Notes: a model not told the origin generated them from the letters alone. 64,000 nucleotides of DNA from Cycas panzhihuaensis (GCA_023213395.1 CM041465.1:4340001-4404000), one strand, 5' to 3'; positions 45,227 to 56,150 are shown, counted from the stretch's first letter. Translations and numbers: made by a program.

Positions 45227-45542
45227 CACATTTGGGTCATTTTTATTTTTAATTCCTTCTCCTTAGAAATATCTTGAAGATGATGTCTTCAACTTGATCC
45301 TTGTATTCAATCTTATAGTGATGTCTTTGCTATAGAATGATGTCTTTATCTTGATTTTTATCTTTAATTCTATATTGATGCCTTTGTTGTAGGATGATAT
45401 CTTTAAATTGATTTTCACCTTCAATGATGTAATGATGCCTTTATTGTAATATCTCTAGTAAGTGCAAATTTTTATTCTTCATTGTGGTTGGTCTATTCTA
45501 ATTTTGATGTAGATCTTGTAAGTAACTATCTTCAAATATAAC
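45227..45542. other. Element E 3' untranslated region
   Basis: AT-rich. It has three degenerate repeats of the type gatgtcttta/tcttgatttt...ttctatattgatg at about 45280-45440. No coding similarity. Confidence 0.4.
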
Positions 45543-46215
45543 TTACCTGTCATCATTATCTTGTATAAATTCTTGATCACCATATACAATAGTAACCTTT
45601 CGAGTAGAATCGACTTGTATACTCTTTGAACTTGAATTAATACTCAAAGTAGGAATATCATCAATATAAGACTCATCCTTTATAAGACTATCTAAATAAA
45701 CCTTTATCGATTCATCACTCTCAACGTCTTTAATAGTAGTTGTAATTTCATTAATGCATTCAATCATACATTTAGTAGTAGTTTCATCAATATTCAAATA
45801 TTGTTCATCTTGACATACCGTTTCATCAGTGCTGATAATATTTTCTTCATTTGTTTTACATGTATCATAACCATCATTAATCTTATTTATTTTTTCAATA
45901 ATTTATTGTATTTCTTCAAGAGTTTGTTCAAATACATCCTTTAAAAAATCCCAAGCTTTCTTAGAAGTACTCACATGTTGAATCTTAGGAGTGACAAAAT
46001 GATATGAGGAAGAAAGATCAACCTTGTCTAATATAGTAAGAATCATGATAAATGTCTTTTTGTCTTTCTTCTTAAGTATTTCCTTTTCTTCTTCATCCTT
46101 AGGAATATCATATCCATTAGTAACAAGTTTCCACAAACCTTTAGCTATGAAAAAACATCTCATTTTAATTGTCCAAAAAAACTATTTTCTCCATTACACT
46201 TAAGTATTAGAAGAA
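45543..46215 (-). pseudogene. Element E gag, UBN2-type (nearly intact)
   Basis: On the minus strand: FNGENS, a one-base shift in a T run, then WTIKMRCFFIAKGLWKLV, a KKKDKKTFIMILTIL helix and STSKKAWDFLKDVFEQ. This is the N-terminal gag domain of Ty1/copia elements (FxGxNYxxWxxKM, then AWDxL). After a single TAA at about 45904 the frame continues with acidic Asp/Glu/Ser/Thr-rich sequence to the stop at 45543. No CCHC knuckle. About 220 codons in all with one stop and one shift, much better kept than the genes of H, A or C. Confidence 0.75.
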
Positions 46216-47055
46216 ATGAATCCCTTAAGTAATATTTATTTGTTTCATGGACATATATGACCACATCATTCTCCTCCATGATTGTAAGTATACCTCTAAA
46301 CAATGTCCATTTTTTTCAATAAATAAACTTACCTAACATTAGTAATATACCCATTAATTAATCTCAATAAACTTTCTCATGTCTCATGTCCCTCAGATCA
46401 CTATCTTCATCATCACATCATTGCCTTATACATCTTTCATATTGTCAAACAGTCACATATAATGAGTATCTAAAATACTTCACCATCAAATCAATGCTTA
46501 AACCATATACATCTCATAAAAATAATGCACACATCACATCACCATTAAATCACCAAGATACATCACACTTCACTTGATTTCCTAAAACATAACTCATACC
46601 ACAACATTACCAATTAATAAAAAAACCGCACTCGTATGCAATGATCTACACCACCCAACAAAGTTCGTTTCACTGTAACTCAGGTATCTTCAATAAAAAT
46701 CATCCTTCTTTACCCATTTAGCCAATTAAAAACACTCCATCAAACATGCCTTCTTATTGTCCTTCTCTTGCCCTATCTTGCCAATGTCATGCTCTCAAAC
46801 TCCCTAAATTAATTTGCCATATAACTCACATATAATAAGCACCTCATTACCTCAAATCACCATTTTTCTTGCCCTCAAATTTGCCTTATCATGCCCATAA
46901 AGCTCCTTCACGTAAATCACATTCTTAGGAGCACTAAGTTTCCATATGCCTCCCAACTCACTCATGCAAACACATGTATTATTGCTTCATCACCACATTA
47001 TGTCATTATTACAATAACTCTCTCATGCAAACACGTGTAAGAAATCACTCAAATT
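46216..47055. other. Unassigned DNA between E gag and the broken end of copia F
   Basis: AT-rich, pyrimidine- and A-rich on the plus strand. The word ctcatgcaaacacRtgta occurs twice (about 46965 and 47022). No domain was recognised. It contains neither a second F LTR nor the missing RNase H of F. Confidence 0.4.
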
Positions 47056-47059
47056 GTCA

Positions 47060-48193
47060 TTAAACAATCACCATGGGGGATTTTGTCTTAGATAGTTTAA
47101 TTCCAATTTCTGCTGGTATTGATAATGGTTTACAGTTTGTCATATTAAATCTTTGTAGAAGGTCTAATATATATTTACGTTGAGATATAAATATTCCTTG
47201 TTTATCTTGCCACACTTCCAATCCTAGGAAGTAGTGCATAAGACCTAAGTCTGTCATTTCGAATTCCTTACACATAGCTTCTTTAAATTGACTTAAAAGT
47301 TGGGAGTCATTTAGGTATAAATTAAGTCATCTACGTAAAGTCCTACGATCAATATCGAATTTCCTTTAATTTTAGTGTATAGGTTTGGCTCGCTTGGATC
47401 TTTCAAATCCTTGATCTTTAAGATATGTGTCTATCACGGGAATACCAAGCCCTAGGTGCTTGTTTTAGACCATATAATCCTTTCTTTAACGTATACACTT
47501 TGTTTTCTTCCCGACTTCAAAAGCGAGGGGTTGAGAGAGATAGATATCTTGTTGGATGTAAGCATTTAAGAAAGCACTTTTACATCCATTTGATAAGCAG
47601 GCCAACCCATTTGGGCGGCTAAACTTATTATCATGCGGCGATTCCATTCTAGCAAGGGGTAAATGTTTGAAGATAGTCTATGCCTTCTCTTTGGGCATAT
47701 CCTTTGGCAACTAAACGAGCTTTATATTTATCAATTGATCCATCAGACTGGAACTTAGTCTTATAAACCCATTTGGTTCCAATGGCTTTCTTTCTTGGTG
47801 GTAAGTCTACAAGTTCCCAAGTGTCATTTTTAACTATAGATTTATATTCCTCTTGCATGGCTTTTTGCCAGCACTCATGTTGATTAGCCTCACCAAAAGT
47901 TTGAGGCTCATGACTTTTAAGTAACTTACTCATTAGAGCAAAGTTAACTTTGTGTGAACGTGTAGATCTTCGATTGGTATCTAATATATTTCCTAAGTCA
48001 TGGTTGTGTTGAACCCATTTGGGTAGGGGTTGTGATGGTGGTTGAGGTGATGTTGTTTCCCTAGTAGTTTCTGGAGAATTTCTCCACATAGGAGGTACAT
48101 ATTTGGATGTATTTGATGCATTAAACTTAATAGTAATGTCCTTTTGTTGTTCGTGATTATTTTGATAGTAGGTGTCTTCTTAAAATTTGACAT
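47060..48193 (-). pseudogene. Copia F reverse transcriptase, truncated
   Basis: The minus-strand open piece 48089-47649 reads DPNRRSTRSHKVNFAL-like text, ECWQKAMQEEYKSIVKNDTW, ELVDLPPRKKAIGTKWVYK and KARLVAKGYAQREGIDYLQT. After frame breaks come NGLAYQMDVK, GLYVDDLIY (active site, about 47325-47345) and EFEMTDLGLMHYFLGLEVW. The last piece is QRKYILDLLQRFNMTNCK (47275-47060). It ends at SKTKSPM without the following conserved block. Copia RT of normal order, with frameshifts in the middle. Confidence 0.85.
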
Positions 48194-48212
48194 CCCTACT
48201 CAGAATAACTTT

Positions 48213-49205
48213 TCAGGATTTGGGATCATAAACTTTGTAAGATTTTGATGATTCACTATATCCAATAAAGATACATTTTACACTATGATCATCTAATTTG
48301 GTTCTTCTTTGGTCAGGGATATGGGCATAGGCTAAACAACCAAATACCTTAAGGTGATGGATACTAGGTTTATAACCTGTCCATGCTTCTTCTAGTGTCT
48401 TCCCCCTAACAGCTTTTGTGGAACATCGATTAAGTAAGTAGATCATGGTATGGACTCATCAAAATTCATGGCCTAAGTTTTTATCTTTAAGCATACAACG
48501 TGCCATTTCTACGATAGTTCTATTTTTCCTTTCAGCTACACCATTTTGTTGTGGGGTGTAGGGGTTGGTATGTTGTCGCCTAATCCCATGTTGGATACAG
48601 TAATCTTTGAAGATATTAGAGGTAAATTCTCCCCCATTATCTGATCTTAAGGAGAGGATATGATATCCACTTTGTTGCTCAACGAAGGTTTTGGAGTCAA
48701 CAAAGTGGTCAAAAGCATCATATTTGTATTTGAGAAAGAACACCCAAGTCTTTCTTGTAAAGTCATCAATAAATGTAAGGAAATATTTGGCACCTGCCAA
48801 GGAGGGAGTGGCCATTGGGCCATAAATATCTGTGTAGATGAGTTGAAGAGGGGCAGATGCCCGATGGCTAAAGTCTGGAAAACTTTCTCTATGATGTTTG
48901 CCAAGAAGGCATCCCTCACACAACTCTTTATTAACATCAATAGGGGGCAATCCATTAACCATATCTAATCTTTTCATAAGGGCTAAACTTGTATAATTAA
49001 GGTGACCGAAACGTCGATGCCATAGGTCACTATCCATAGTAGTTGTGGTTCTAAGGGCATATGTATCTGAGAGGGTGATAGTAAGTTTAAATAAACGATC
49101 TTTAGTCATGATACCCCTAGCAACAATAGCTTCATTTTGTCGTTTATCTTTAATGACACATTCGCCGTTGCCAAAAATTATTTTATAGTCTTGTCCCATC
49201 ATCAT
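48213..49205 (-). CDS. Copia F integrase (largely open reading frame)
   Basis: The 248-codon frame at 49205-48459 contains the pre-integrase zinc finger (LWHRRFGHLN, ELCEGCLLGKHHRE). It also has all three catalytic acids: IYTDIYGPM, LRSDNGGEF and GVAERKNRTIVEMARCML. FFLKYKYDAFDHF and NPYTPQQNG are also as in the family. After a stop near 48455 the next frame (48446-48213) gives the C-terminal part: MIYLLNRCSTKAVRGKTLEE, LKVFGCLAYAHIPDQRRTKL and IFIGYSESSKSYKVYDP. It is part of the gag-pol polyprotein, not a separate gene. The enzyme would join cDNA to target DNA. The best-preserved pol domain in the window. Confidence 0.85.
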
Positions 49206-50597
49206 CCTCTACCGATAGTAAGTTTTTCCTTAAAGCGAGGACGTATAGAACATCATTTAAATATTTATATTCACCACTATCGGTCAATAAGGCAATGTTA
49301 CCTTTTCAATCGATTGGTGAGAAGTGTTGTCTCAAACATAATAGACCCTTTCTTATTTGTATCCAAAGTTTGAAATAATTGTTCTTTATGGGTCATGTGG
49401 GTGGAACAATCGGAATCAATGTACCAACTATCATCCTCTTCTTCTGGTTTGAAAACTAGATAGAAATAACCTATTGTTGATTTTAGATTCTGATGTATTT
49501 GACACATGTCCTCTAGAGGGTGGTCCATGTTTTGAAAAACACTTATCTTCAGTGTGACCATTTTTACGACAATAAGTGCAATATAGTTGATCTCTTTTTC
49601 CATAACTAAGATTTTGATTCCTTGGTGGAGAGTGATCAAGGTTGAAGGGTCTCCCCCTTTTTTCATAGAAATGAGTATGATTATTTCTTGGTTGGTCACG
49701 ATAGTTTTGAGGGGTTCTAGAAGGTTGTGGGTTCCCATGACAATGTGGACAACAAGAATGATTTTCAACTTGTCTTCGTTGGTTTGGGTTTCTTTGAGGG
49801 TTCGAATGTCTGGGAGAGTTTTCATGTTGTGGGGGTCGTCCTTGTCTATTATGAGGAGCTTGGTATCGTGGAGGATTTTGTCTAGGTTCATTTCTAGGGT
49901 TTTCATCTTTTCTCCTTAAAGGGGATTCATTTTGTTTTGAGGTGCCATCTTGAGAGTTAGGTTGAATGTTGGCCTTTGTAGCAAGGCATGTTCTAAAGTT
50001 TCATTGGCAGCTTGTTGCTCTTCTATGGACATGAGCATAGCAGTAAGTTGTTCTATTTTGAGGGTACTTAGGTCCTTAGATACACTAATACTAGTAGCTA
50101 CCATCTCAAAGCGTCTAACAGCTCCTACACATCGAAGGATTCGTTCAACTACTCTTTGTTCAGTTAAGGTATCCCCAAGGGACCTTATTTGGTTAACTAT
50201 ATCTTGAATCTTGGTCATAAATTCAGTTATTGATTCATGAGGCATCATACATAAATTTTCGAATTTACTTCTTAAGTTTTGTAGTTTAGAAGCCTTGACA
50301 TTATATAAGGTATAAAGTATCCCAAGCCTCTTTGGACTTAATGGATTCACTAACTCGTGGGAAAACATGATCTTCCAAAGCTAAAAAATAAGGGCTAAGG
50401 CTTCATTATCTTTTTGACATTTTCTTTGTACATAGCTTTTCGATGTCGGTTGGATTTGATCCTAAGTCATTGTAACTGGTTTTTACTATATCCCACATTT
50501 CATTTGCTATGAAGATGGGCCTCATCCTCCTACTCCAGTTCAGAAAATTATTTCCATCAAACTTAGGAATAATCATATTCCCAAAACTAGACGTCAT
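49206..50597 (-). pseudogene. Copia F gag and protease (two or three frameshifts)
   Basis: Starts at ATG 50597: MTSSFGNMIIPKFDGNNFLN, then WSRRMRPIFIANEMWDIV (gag N-terminal domain). 50368-49916 gives LRSKFENLCMMPHESITEFM, VERILRCVGAVRRFEMVATS and LTAMLMSIEEQQ, the UBN2 gag middle. A shifted frame near 49590-49530 reads LYCTYCRKNGHTEDKCFSKH, a CCHC zinc knuckle. The frame 49906-49298 ends with SWYIDSDCSTHMT, the protease active site, where DSGCSTHMT is expected; the Gly after Ser is Asp. Gag and protease are thus all present but shifted. Confidence 0.82.
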
Positions 50598-52699
50598 TTT
50601 AAAGGTTGTATAAAATGTGATAAATGCAATAGCAAAATATTTGAATGTAGAAAATTTGAAAGAACTTAAATGAAAGAAATTATTTCCAAATATATATCCC
50701 AAGGTTTTCAAAAGTTTGAACAAATGAACTAGGACCTAGAAAGGCTACTAGGCTCTAAGTTTATGTTTCTCACAGGGCAACCGGTTGCTATTACATCGAT
50801 AATGGCGCCCACATATGGCAAAACAGGGACCCTTTATACCGGTACGGAGCACAAGGCTCTATATACCTCAGTACGTGGGCTGCTAAGAAGGCTTTGACAC
50901 CCCCCTGAATTGTTGATCCACCTGTGCCGGATTTATGCCTAACGACAGATCTAGCGGTGAAGGTTCTCGAACCAAAGGCACTCACCCTCTCCGTGTTTAG
51001 CCTTGGTCTCCAAACACCATGAAATGAAAAGGTTCTGCACCTCAGCCTGCCACCGTATACACCTGATAGCTAATGGCTGTCCTCATCCAATATGAGTAGG
51101 CCGATTAGCGTGTGCAGGGTGGTAACTTCAGGGGTCCTAACCATTCCCCTTGCAAGGCTGGAAAAAGGTGTGGTTCAATTCGGAATTATCTTATTTAATG
51201 TGAAGACTAATCTATTTAGCAATGTGGTCTTGCTTAGAAAAGAAAAATTCTTTTGATAATAATAAAAAAATGCTCTAAGCAAGATGAAATGAAAACTTTT
51301 ACAAAAAAAAACTCTTTTTGCTTTTTTTTTTTTTTAAATATAATGTCATTCAAACAAATGTAATATGCCTTTGAAAAAAAAATGCAATTTTCCTTTTCTA
51401 AGTGCAAGAAAGATGATATTTTTCAACAACTTTGATACAAAAGTATAATGATCAATAAGAAAGTAATGATGCGTTGAAAATGACCTAAAAAAAAACTTTT
51501 CACTTATGCAAGACTTGAAATAAACTTTTGAGAATAAATAGTTTTCAAACAGATGCCAATTTCTCAAATGAATAATAAATCTTCAATGTAAAAAAAACTT
51601 TTTATATAAGAACAACTTTTATATATTGCCTTATAAACAAATGCTTGTTCAAAATAATGTAAAGTGCAAGCAGAAACTTGAGTAAACAAGGAAATATGAA
51701 CTAGAATTTTCTTTACAATTTTTGAAAGAAGACAAGCTTGTTAGGATGTATATATATACTCAACTTTAACAGATTGAAAACTATATTGAATGAGGTCAGA
51801 ATAGCTTAAAATTTTATCAATATGTAGATTCTTTGAGATGTGAATCCAATAAAACAAACGGTTTTGAAAATGGATACCAATAAATCACGTTTTGAATGAG
51901 GCAAAGGAATGGACCTCCTTATGGAGCCTAACAGGAGCAGGGTAGGCAAAATTGCATAAAAATACTAATTAATCCTTAGAAAAGTTAAAAAAATGATCAA
52001 ATATTATTGATGAAGTAATTAATATTCTGCCAATTAAAAATTTTGAAAGAATATATTAAACAGGTGTAAAAAAAAGTAGATTTAGGCCAATAAAATACCT
52101 CAAATTTAGCTGATTTGAAATATAAGAAAAAAGTGTCAAAATATATGGAAAAATATATCACAATGAAGAGAAATGAGTCAGATTCCCAACGAAGCTGACG
52201 GAAATGAAATCTGATAAAAATTGTAAAAGTTATAGTGAAAAAAGTAACAAGTGTCTTTATGGAGAATGCTCAAGAAACAAGCAAAAATAACTAAATTTCT
52301 TATTTTAGCGATTAAAATATTAGTGAAAATGAACTCAAAGAATTTAAATAAAAAATGGGTATTAAAGCCTATATGACGTAGATTGCTATAGAGAAAATTC
52401 AGACACAAAACAGTTTACTAGAAATAAATGATGACCCGGTTCAAAAAGCGATTTTGTTAAAAAATGCAAAAAACGCTGAAATTTTGAAAGTCCAATGTTA
52501 AAAAGGTCGAAACAAGGTCAAATGGGCACCAAATTGGTCTTATGACCAGTCGAAATCGATCTACGGAAAATTTCTGATCTATTGGCGTAGGTTTCGTCTA
52601 AAACCGGTGAGCCAACAGGAAGTTATGGCCACAAAAGCGCCAATAACCCTATGGAAAAAATGAAATTTTGAAAAAATAAAGTTTACAATTGAAAAAAAA

Positions 52700-52812
52700 C
52701 ACTTATTAAAAAAGTGTCTGAAGATGAACTGAGCTGGGATTGAACCCAAGACCACCCAAATAACAGAAACCTCCGAAGCCAGGAGGGTGAACTCACTCGT
52801 CGAGTTAAAAAT
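52700..52812 (-). ncRNA. tRNA-like or SINE-like sequence in the copia F leader
   Basis: On the minus strand, GGTCTTGGGTTCAATCCCAG contains a good internal promoter B box (GGTTCAATCCC). A possible A box (TAACTCGACGAGTG) lies about 60 bases upstream. A CCTCC/GGAGG stem around CTGGCTTC lies between them, at the anticodon-arm position. The acceptor stem does not close, so it is not a working tRNA gene. It resembles the head of plant tRNA-derived SINEs. Confidence 0.4.
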
Positions 52813-53004
52813 AGAACTTAATACTTTTTAAACCAAATTTTGAAAACATATAATAATCAAATTTAAGAGAATATGAGCGCATTAAGGGCGCAAACAGGCC
52901 GAATGATGAGGATGCAAACGTAATGAATAAAAAGGCGTAACAAACACAATAAATGCAAAGGCGATTTACGAGGCAAATATAATACGCAAATTCAAAAAAT
53001 GGAT

Positions 53005-53190
53005 ATATATCAAATCGCAAATATATATATAGGTACGCAAATATATATATACACCGGTACACAAATATATCTGTGACGGAGATATATAGCGGGCAAATAT
53101 ATGCAGGACGAAGATATATATACGCAGGAAGCGCGCCAACAATGTATATAATAAATAATAGTCCAAAACGGGTATATATATATATACACA
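53005..53190. repeat. TATA-rich minisatellite, about 20-bp units
   Basis: Units of the type ggtacgcaaatatatatata repeat five to seven times with decay, ending in a pure (ta)n run near 53171-53186. The 161-codon minus-strand open frame over it is Tyr/Ile repeats and not a gene. Confidence 0.7.
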
Positions 53191-54090
53191 GGCACAATAA
53201 ATGATAGATATCACAGCGCACAACACACCGACCGGTCAATATATACGCAGTAAAAAAAAACGAGGGACGCGATATTAAGTCCGAGGGCAAAATACGACAG
53301 TGCTAAATAATAATGGCTTGCAGGGAGACACAGCTCCGAGGCGGGATACGAATGTGAAGTGCACGCACAGAGATACAACAATACAGAGACGGGGAATGTC
53401 AAGCAGATCCAAACGCAAACGCATGAACACAGATCCAAAGACGGCGATCAAAACGCAGATCCAAAGATGCAACGCGGCAAGTGACAATCAACGGAAAATC
53501 AATGAACACATAGAGACGCAGTGCGGAATAAATGCCAAGGCGGGAACCCTTGAACTGTAAATGGGATCACAGAGTCAAACGGGACAGAGGACCACAGAGG
53601 CGTGCCTTTGTAGCGTGTAGATGCAGAGGCGAGAGCCATCCCAAACAGAGACGGAGAGGCGAATCAGGCGTCCCCGACAGTAAGGAAGGGTACTATGGGG
53701 TGAAGCGAGGCCGAGGCGGAGATAACAACAGGATAACAGAGATATCTTTAATAGCAAGTTAAGAGAGATTAACAGGGCAAAGTCACAGAGATAACACAGA
53801 GGCTAACATGCCAGAGATAAACCAATACAGAGGATCGCAAACCACAAATTTATCAAGCTAAAGCATATATCAAAAAGTTTATTTATTTGTTTATATGTTT
53901 GAAAATATGAAAACAGAAACGAAGAACCTGGTTTGAGTGCAAACTTCCGAGAGGGAGATCTTTCTTCATAGTGGATGGAATCCAGATCCGTCTTCTCCAG
54001 CAGATTGGTGAGCTCGCCAGAATCTCAACGAGCAGTCATATAGATATGTTCCGCCAGATGTTTGAGCAACTAAAACCAGAAAATAGACAA

Positions 54091-54106
54091 CGTGGCTCTG
54101 ATACCA
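54091..54106 (-). other. Primer-binding site of copia F
   Basis: Minus strand TGGTATCAGAGCCACG begins two bases after the LTR end. Unmutated tRNA-iMet complement. Confidence 0.9.
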
Positions 54107-54108
54107 AA

Positions 54109-54439
54109 TGATGGAGCCGGAGGAGCAGGACATCACAGCGTTCTCATCTTGAGTACAACGGTAATTTCCAATAGAGTGGCGGTGTTAATAAACACCAGGG
54201 AGGTATTCCCAACCCTTAAATAGAGAATTCGGGGAGGCGTCGGGCGCCATCACCCTAGCTGCACAACAATTAAGGTTAGTTTGAAAAAATATAAAAAATA
54301 AATAACGGTGATATGTACCTCACATGAGTGGTCGATCCGGGCGGCTATTGAACGGCTCAAGGTGCCCTAGGGGCCCTCAAAGGTGGCTTTGAGGGGCCCT
54401 AAGCGCTCTAGTGCACGAACATTGGGATTATTCCCAACA
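54109..54439 (-). repeat. LTR of copia F (5' copy; the only one)
   Basis: 331 bp, plus strand tgatgg...cccaaca, so TGTTGGGAATAATCCC...CCATCA on the minus strand. Many CpG sites remain (gcgtcgggcgcc, atccgggcgg). No second copy is found near the other end of F or anywhere in the window. Confidence 0.78.
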
Positions 54440-55039
54440 TAATAACCATTAATCACCAGTAGAATTTTAGACAAATAGAATTGAGTGGCCTACATTGACT
54501 ACACTAATAATTTCTGTAGTATGGACTAGATCCCACGGATGCATAGCAAAGATGGAGTACAACTTCAATAAATCCACTTAGTCAACATCACAATAATTCA
54601 CATATAGATACACTTAGAATCACTTCACAATCTCCTCTCACATGTTGTATAAATCTATTTTATTAGCCTTGCACAAATGTATTCTCATAACACAACAGTA
54701 CCAAATGGACTTTGAACAAATGGATTGGCAAGTATTATAGGTTTAATTCAAGGTTTCACCTCAATGCAAGATTAAATGGTCTCCAAAGAGCTTTGAATGG
54801 GACAAACTCTCTTTTTTGTAACTACTATGATAAATAATAAACTTAGGGTTTCACCTTAATGCCAAGAGGTACAAACCTCTCCATGGCAACACGTAAATCC
54901 ATAGTAAGGTTTTTACAACTATAGGTAAATGAGTTCAACAGAGTTACCTTTAATGATAGCCCTATAATAGATTAACTTTTCAATTGAGAAAACATTGCTT
55001 CACCTGTAATAATCACACTAAAAGGGTCTTCATGCATAA
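54440..55039 (-). other. Leader of element E
   Basis: Non-coding. The phrase aggtttcacctcaatgc / agggtttcaccttaatgcc occurs twice (about 54753 and 54844), each followed by a caaac...ctct block, suggesting a decayed ~90-bp tandem repeat. It joins copia F at 54439 and runs to the E primer site. Confidence 0.45.
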
Positions 55040-55058
55040 CTCGGTTACTTTGATACCA
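55040..55058 (-). other. Primer-binding site of element E
   Basis: Minus strand TGGTATCAAAGTAACCGAG directly adjoins the LTR; TGGTATCA(G)AG of the tRNA-iMet site with one change. Confidence 0.78.
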
Positions 55059-55285
55059 TGTTAAAAATTAGGCCTTCATAAAATAATATTCACAAAGTAG
55101 AACAGAAACACCTCCAAGATCAAATGGTACCCTTAAGGTATCTCAAATTGTATTAACAAAATATCCTTATAATAGATACATCATATGATACACTATATGT
55201 GTATTTATAATACATGACATAATAGTGAGAGTGGGATCCACTTGCATGTGGGACAAAACAAATATGTATTATTTATATTCCAATA
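55059..55285 (-). repeat. 5' LTR of element E
   Basis: 227 bp, plus strand tgttaaaaattagg...attccaata. Pairs with 44987-45213. The terminal CA of the other copy is TA here. Confidence 0.85.
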
Positions 55286-55291
55286 GTAACA

Positions 55292-55296
55292 TCTCT
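55292..55296. repeat. Right target-site duplication of copia H (tctct)
   Basis: Identical to 892-896. Marks the outer right limit of the nest. Confidence 0.78.
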
Positions 55297-56150
55297 AAAA
55301 TATTCATGTAGTTTTATACATGTCAACTATCCTTACAAATATTTACCCCTCTATTCATCTATCACTTATATCATATGCTCCTTATATATATTTTTCCTCT
55401 AAACAATTTGGTTGCCTTTTGTATTATATAATCCACAATAAAATAAATTACATCTTTCAAGGTATTACAGAGAAAAAGTCTAATACCTCAAATCATAACA
55501 TAGTATAAATAGACTAATTACTCTAATGATTTAAAGTTGGTGCATTCTTATACCTAGTGGAGCATGGAATCTATTTCCATCTTACATAGGATTAGCTTTA
55601 GGGACTCAAGTCAAATTCACATAAAAGACTTTGAATAAACTACTGAGGTCTTAGGTGATATAACTCAAGGGGAACCCTCAACCCTTCTCTTAATGAAAAT
55701 TAATGATTCCCTTATAATGTATGAATTATATGGGTATAAGTTTTTAAAATTTATTATTTATCAATTTATATAATTACATAACAAATCAAAGAAATCCAAA
55801 TGACAGCATGCCTAATTTAAGAAAAATAAAAAACCAAGCCAATTTAAACAAACAAATAAACAAGGTCCCCTTTTTATTGGGAAAAGAATCAAATAACCTC
55901 TTAACAAGTGGGAGGATCTATAAGGGGACCCTGCCCCTAAATAAATGACCTAGAGATTCCTAGTTATCTACCCTCCCAAAAGTTTTTCTAAAAGGAAAAG
56001 TCCTAGCCTAGACCACTACTCCACCCAAAAAATCAAAAGTATAAGTCAAACTAATCTGAAGTTTGAGAGTATTGATGAATACAAGGACCGAAGAGATCTT
56101 AAACCCTAGATTAACAACCCTACTAGGGGTCAACTATTAGAGTCTCTCTC
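55297..56150. other. Right flank of the nest, unassigned
   Basis: AT-rich DNA with a short open frame (55320-55508) of no recognisable family. The left part continues the original insertion site of copia H. Where gypsy D's LTR ends in this stretch is not resolved. Confidence 0.4.

Larger units (their letters stand above)
50598..54090 (-). other. Copia F leader: unusually long, partly GC-rich
   Basis: About 3.5 kb between primer site and gag start, long for a copia leader. 50760-51170 is GC-rich and CpG-bearing with no recognised gene. 51200-52500 is A-rich. 52700-52812 holds a tRNA-like sequence. 53000-53190 is a TATA-rich minisatellite. 53280-53830 is a purine-rich repeat region on the plus strand (cagagacgg, gcagatccaaa, cagaggcg words). 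Open frames here are low-complexity and not credible genes. Confidence 0.55.
47056..54439 (-). mobile_element. Copia F: 3'-truncated Ty1/copia element inside E, minus strand
   Basis: On the minus strand: 5' LTR (54439-54109), primer site, long GC-rich leader, gag with CCHC knuckle, protease, integrase, RT. The text ends inside RT at about 47060. RNase H, polypurine tract and 3' LTR are absent. CpG is retained in the LTR and leader, and integrase is open for 248 codons, so F is younger than its hosts. The right junction with E is at 54439/54440. Confidence 0.8.
44982..55290 (-). mobile_element. Copia-like E: short, gag-only non-autonomous LTR element, minus strand
   Basis: LTRs of 227 bp, TG/TA to CA on the plus strand, with ataac (44982-44986) and gtaac (55286-55290) as target duplication. 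On the minus strand the order is 5' LTR, tRNA-iMet primer site, about 620-bp leader, [copia F insertion], unassigned DNA, a gag frame, a polypurine tract, 3' LTR. No protease, integrase or RT frame can be assigned to E itself. This matches elements that keep only gag and depend on enzymes from relatives. It sits in the last bases of the 3' LTR of copia H. Confidence 0.75.
897..55291 (+). mobile_element. Copia H: outermost Ty1/copia element, split by gypsy A, gypsy B and copia-like E
   Basis: H is a Ty1/copia LTR retrotransposon. Its own sequence is 897-4081, 25994-27221, 44158-44986 and base 55291; the rest is nested insertions. Visible parts in order are the 5' LTR, a tRNA-iMet primer site, an atypical leader, the integrase core and C-terminus, reverse transcriptase, RNase H and the 3' LTR. 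Integrase before RT is the copia order. No gag, protease or integrase zinc finger is readable in 1250-3340. All coding parts are full of stops. The tctct duplication on both sides shows the whole assembly is one original insertion. Confidence 0.85.

Noticed and set aside
48647-48968. 102-codon open frames on both strands across copia F integrase
   Set aside because: They are shadows of the 248-codon integrase frame.
52700-52812. A functional tRNA gene
   Set aside because: Only the B box is good; the acceptor stem does not pair and the A box is weak. Kept as tRNA-like or SINE-like.
52805-53290. 161-codon minus-strand open frame and overlapping frames, rich in Tyr and Ile
   Set aside because: It reads through a TATA-rich minisatellite in the leader of copia F; the product is a translated repeat.
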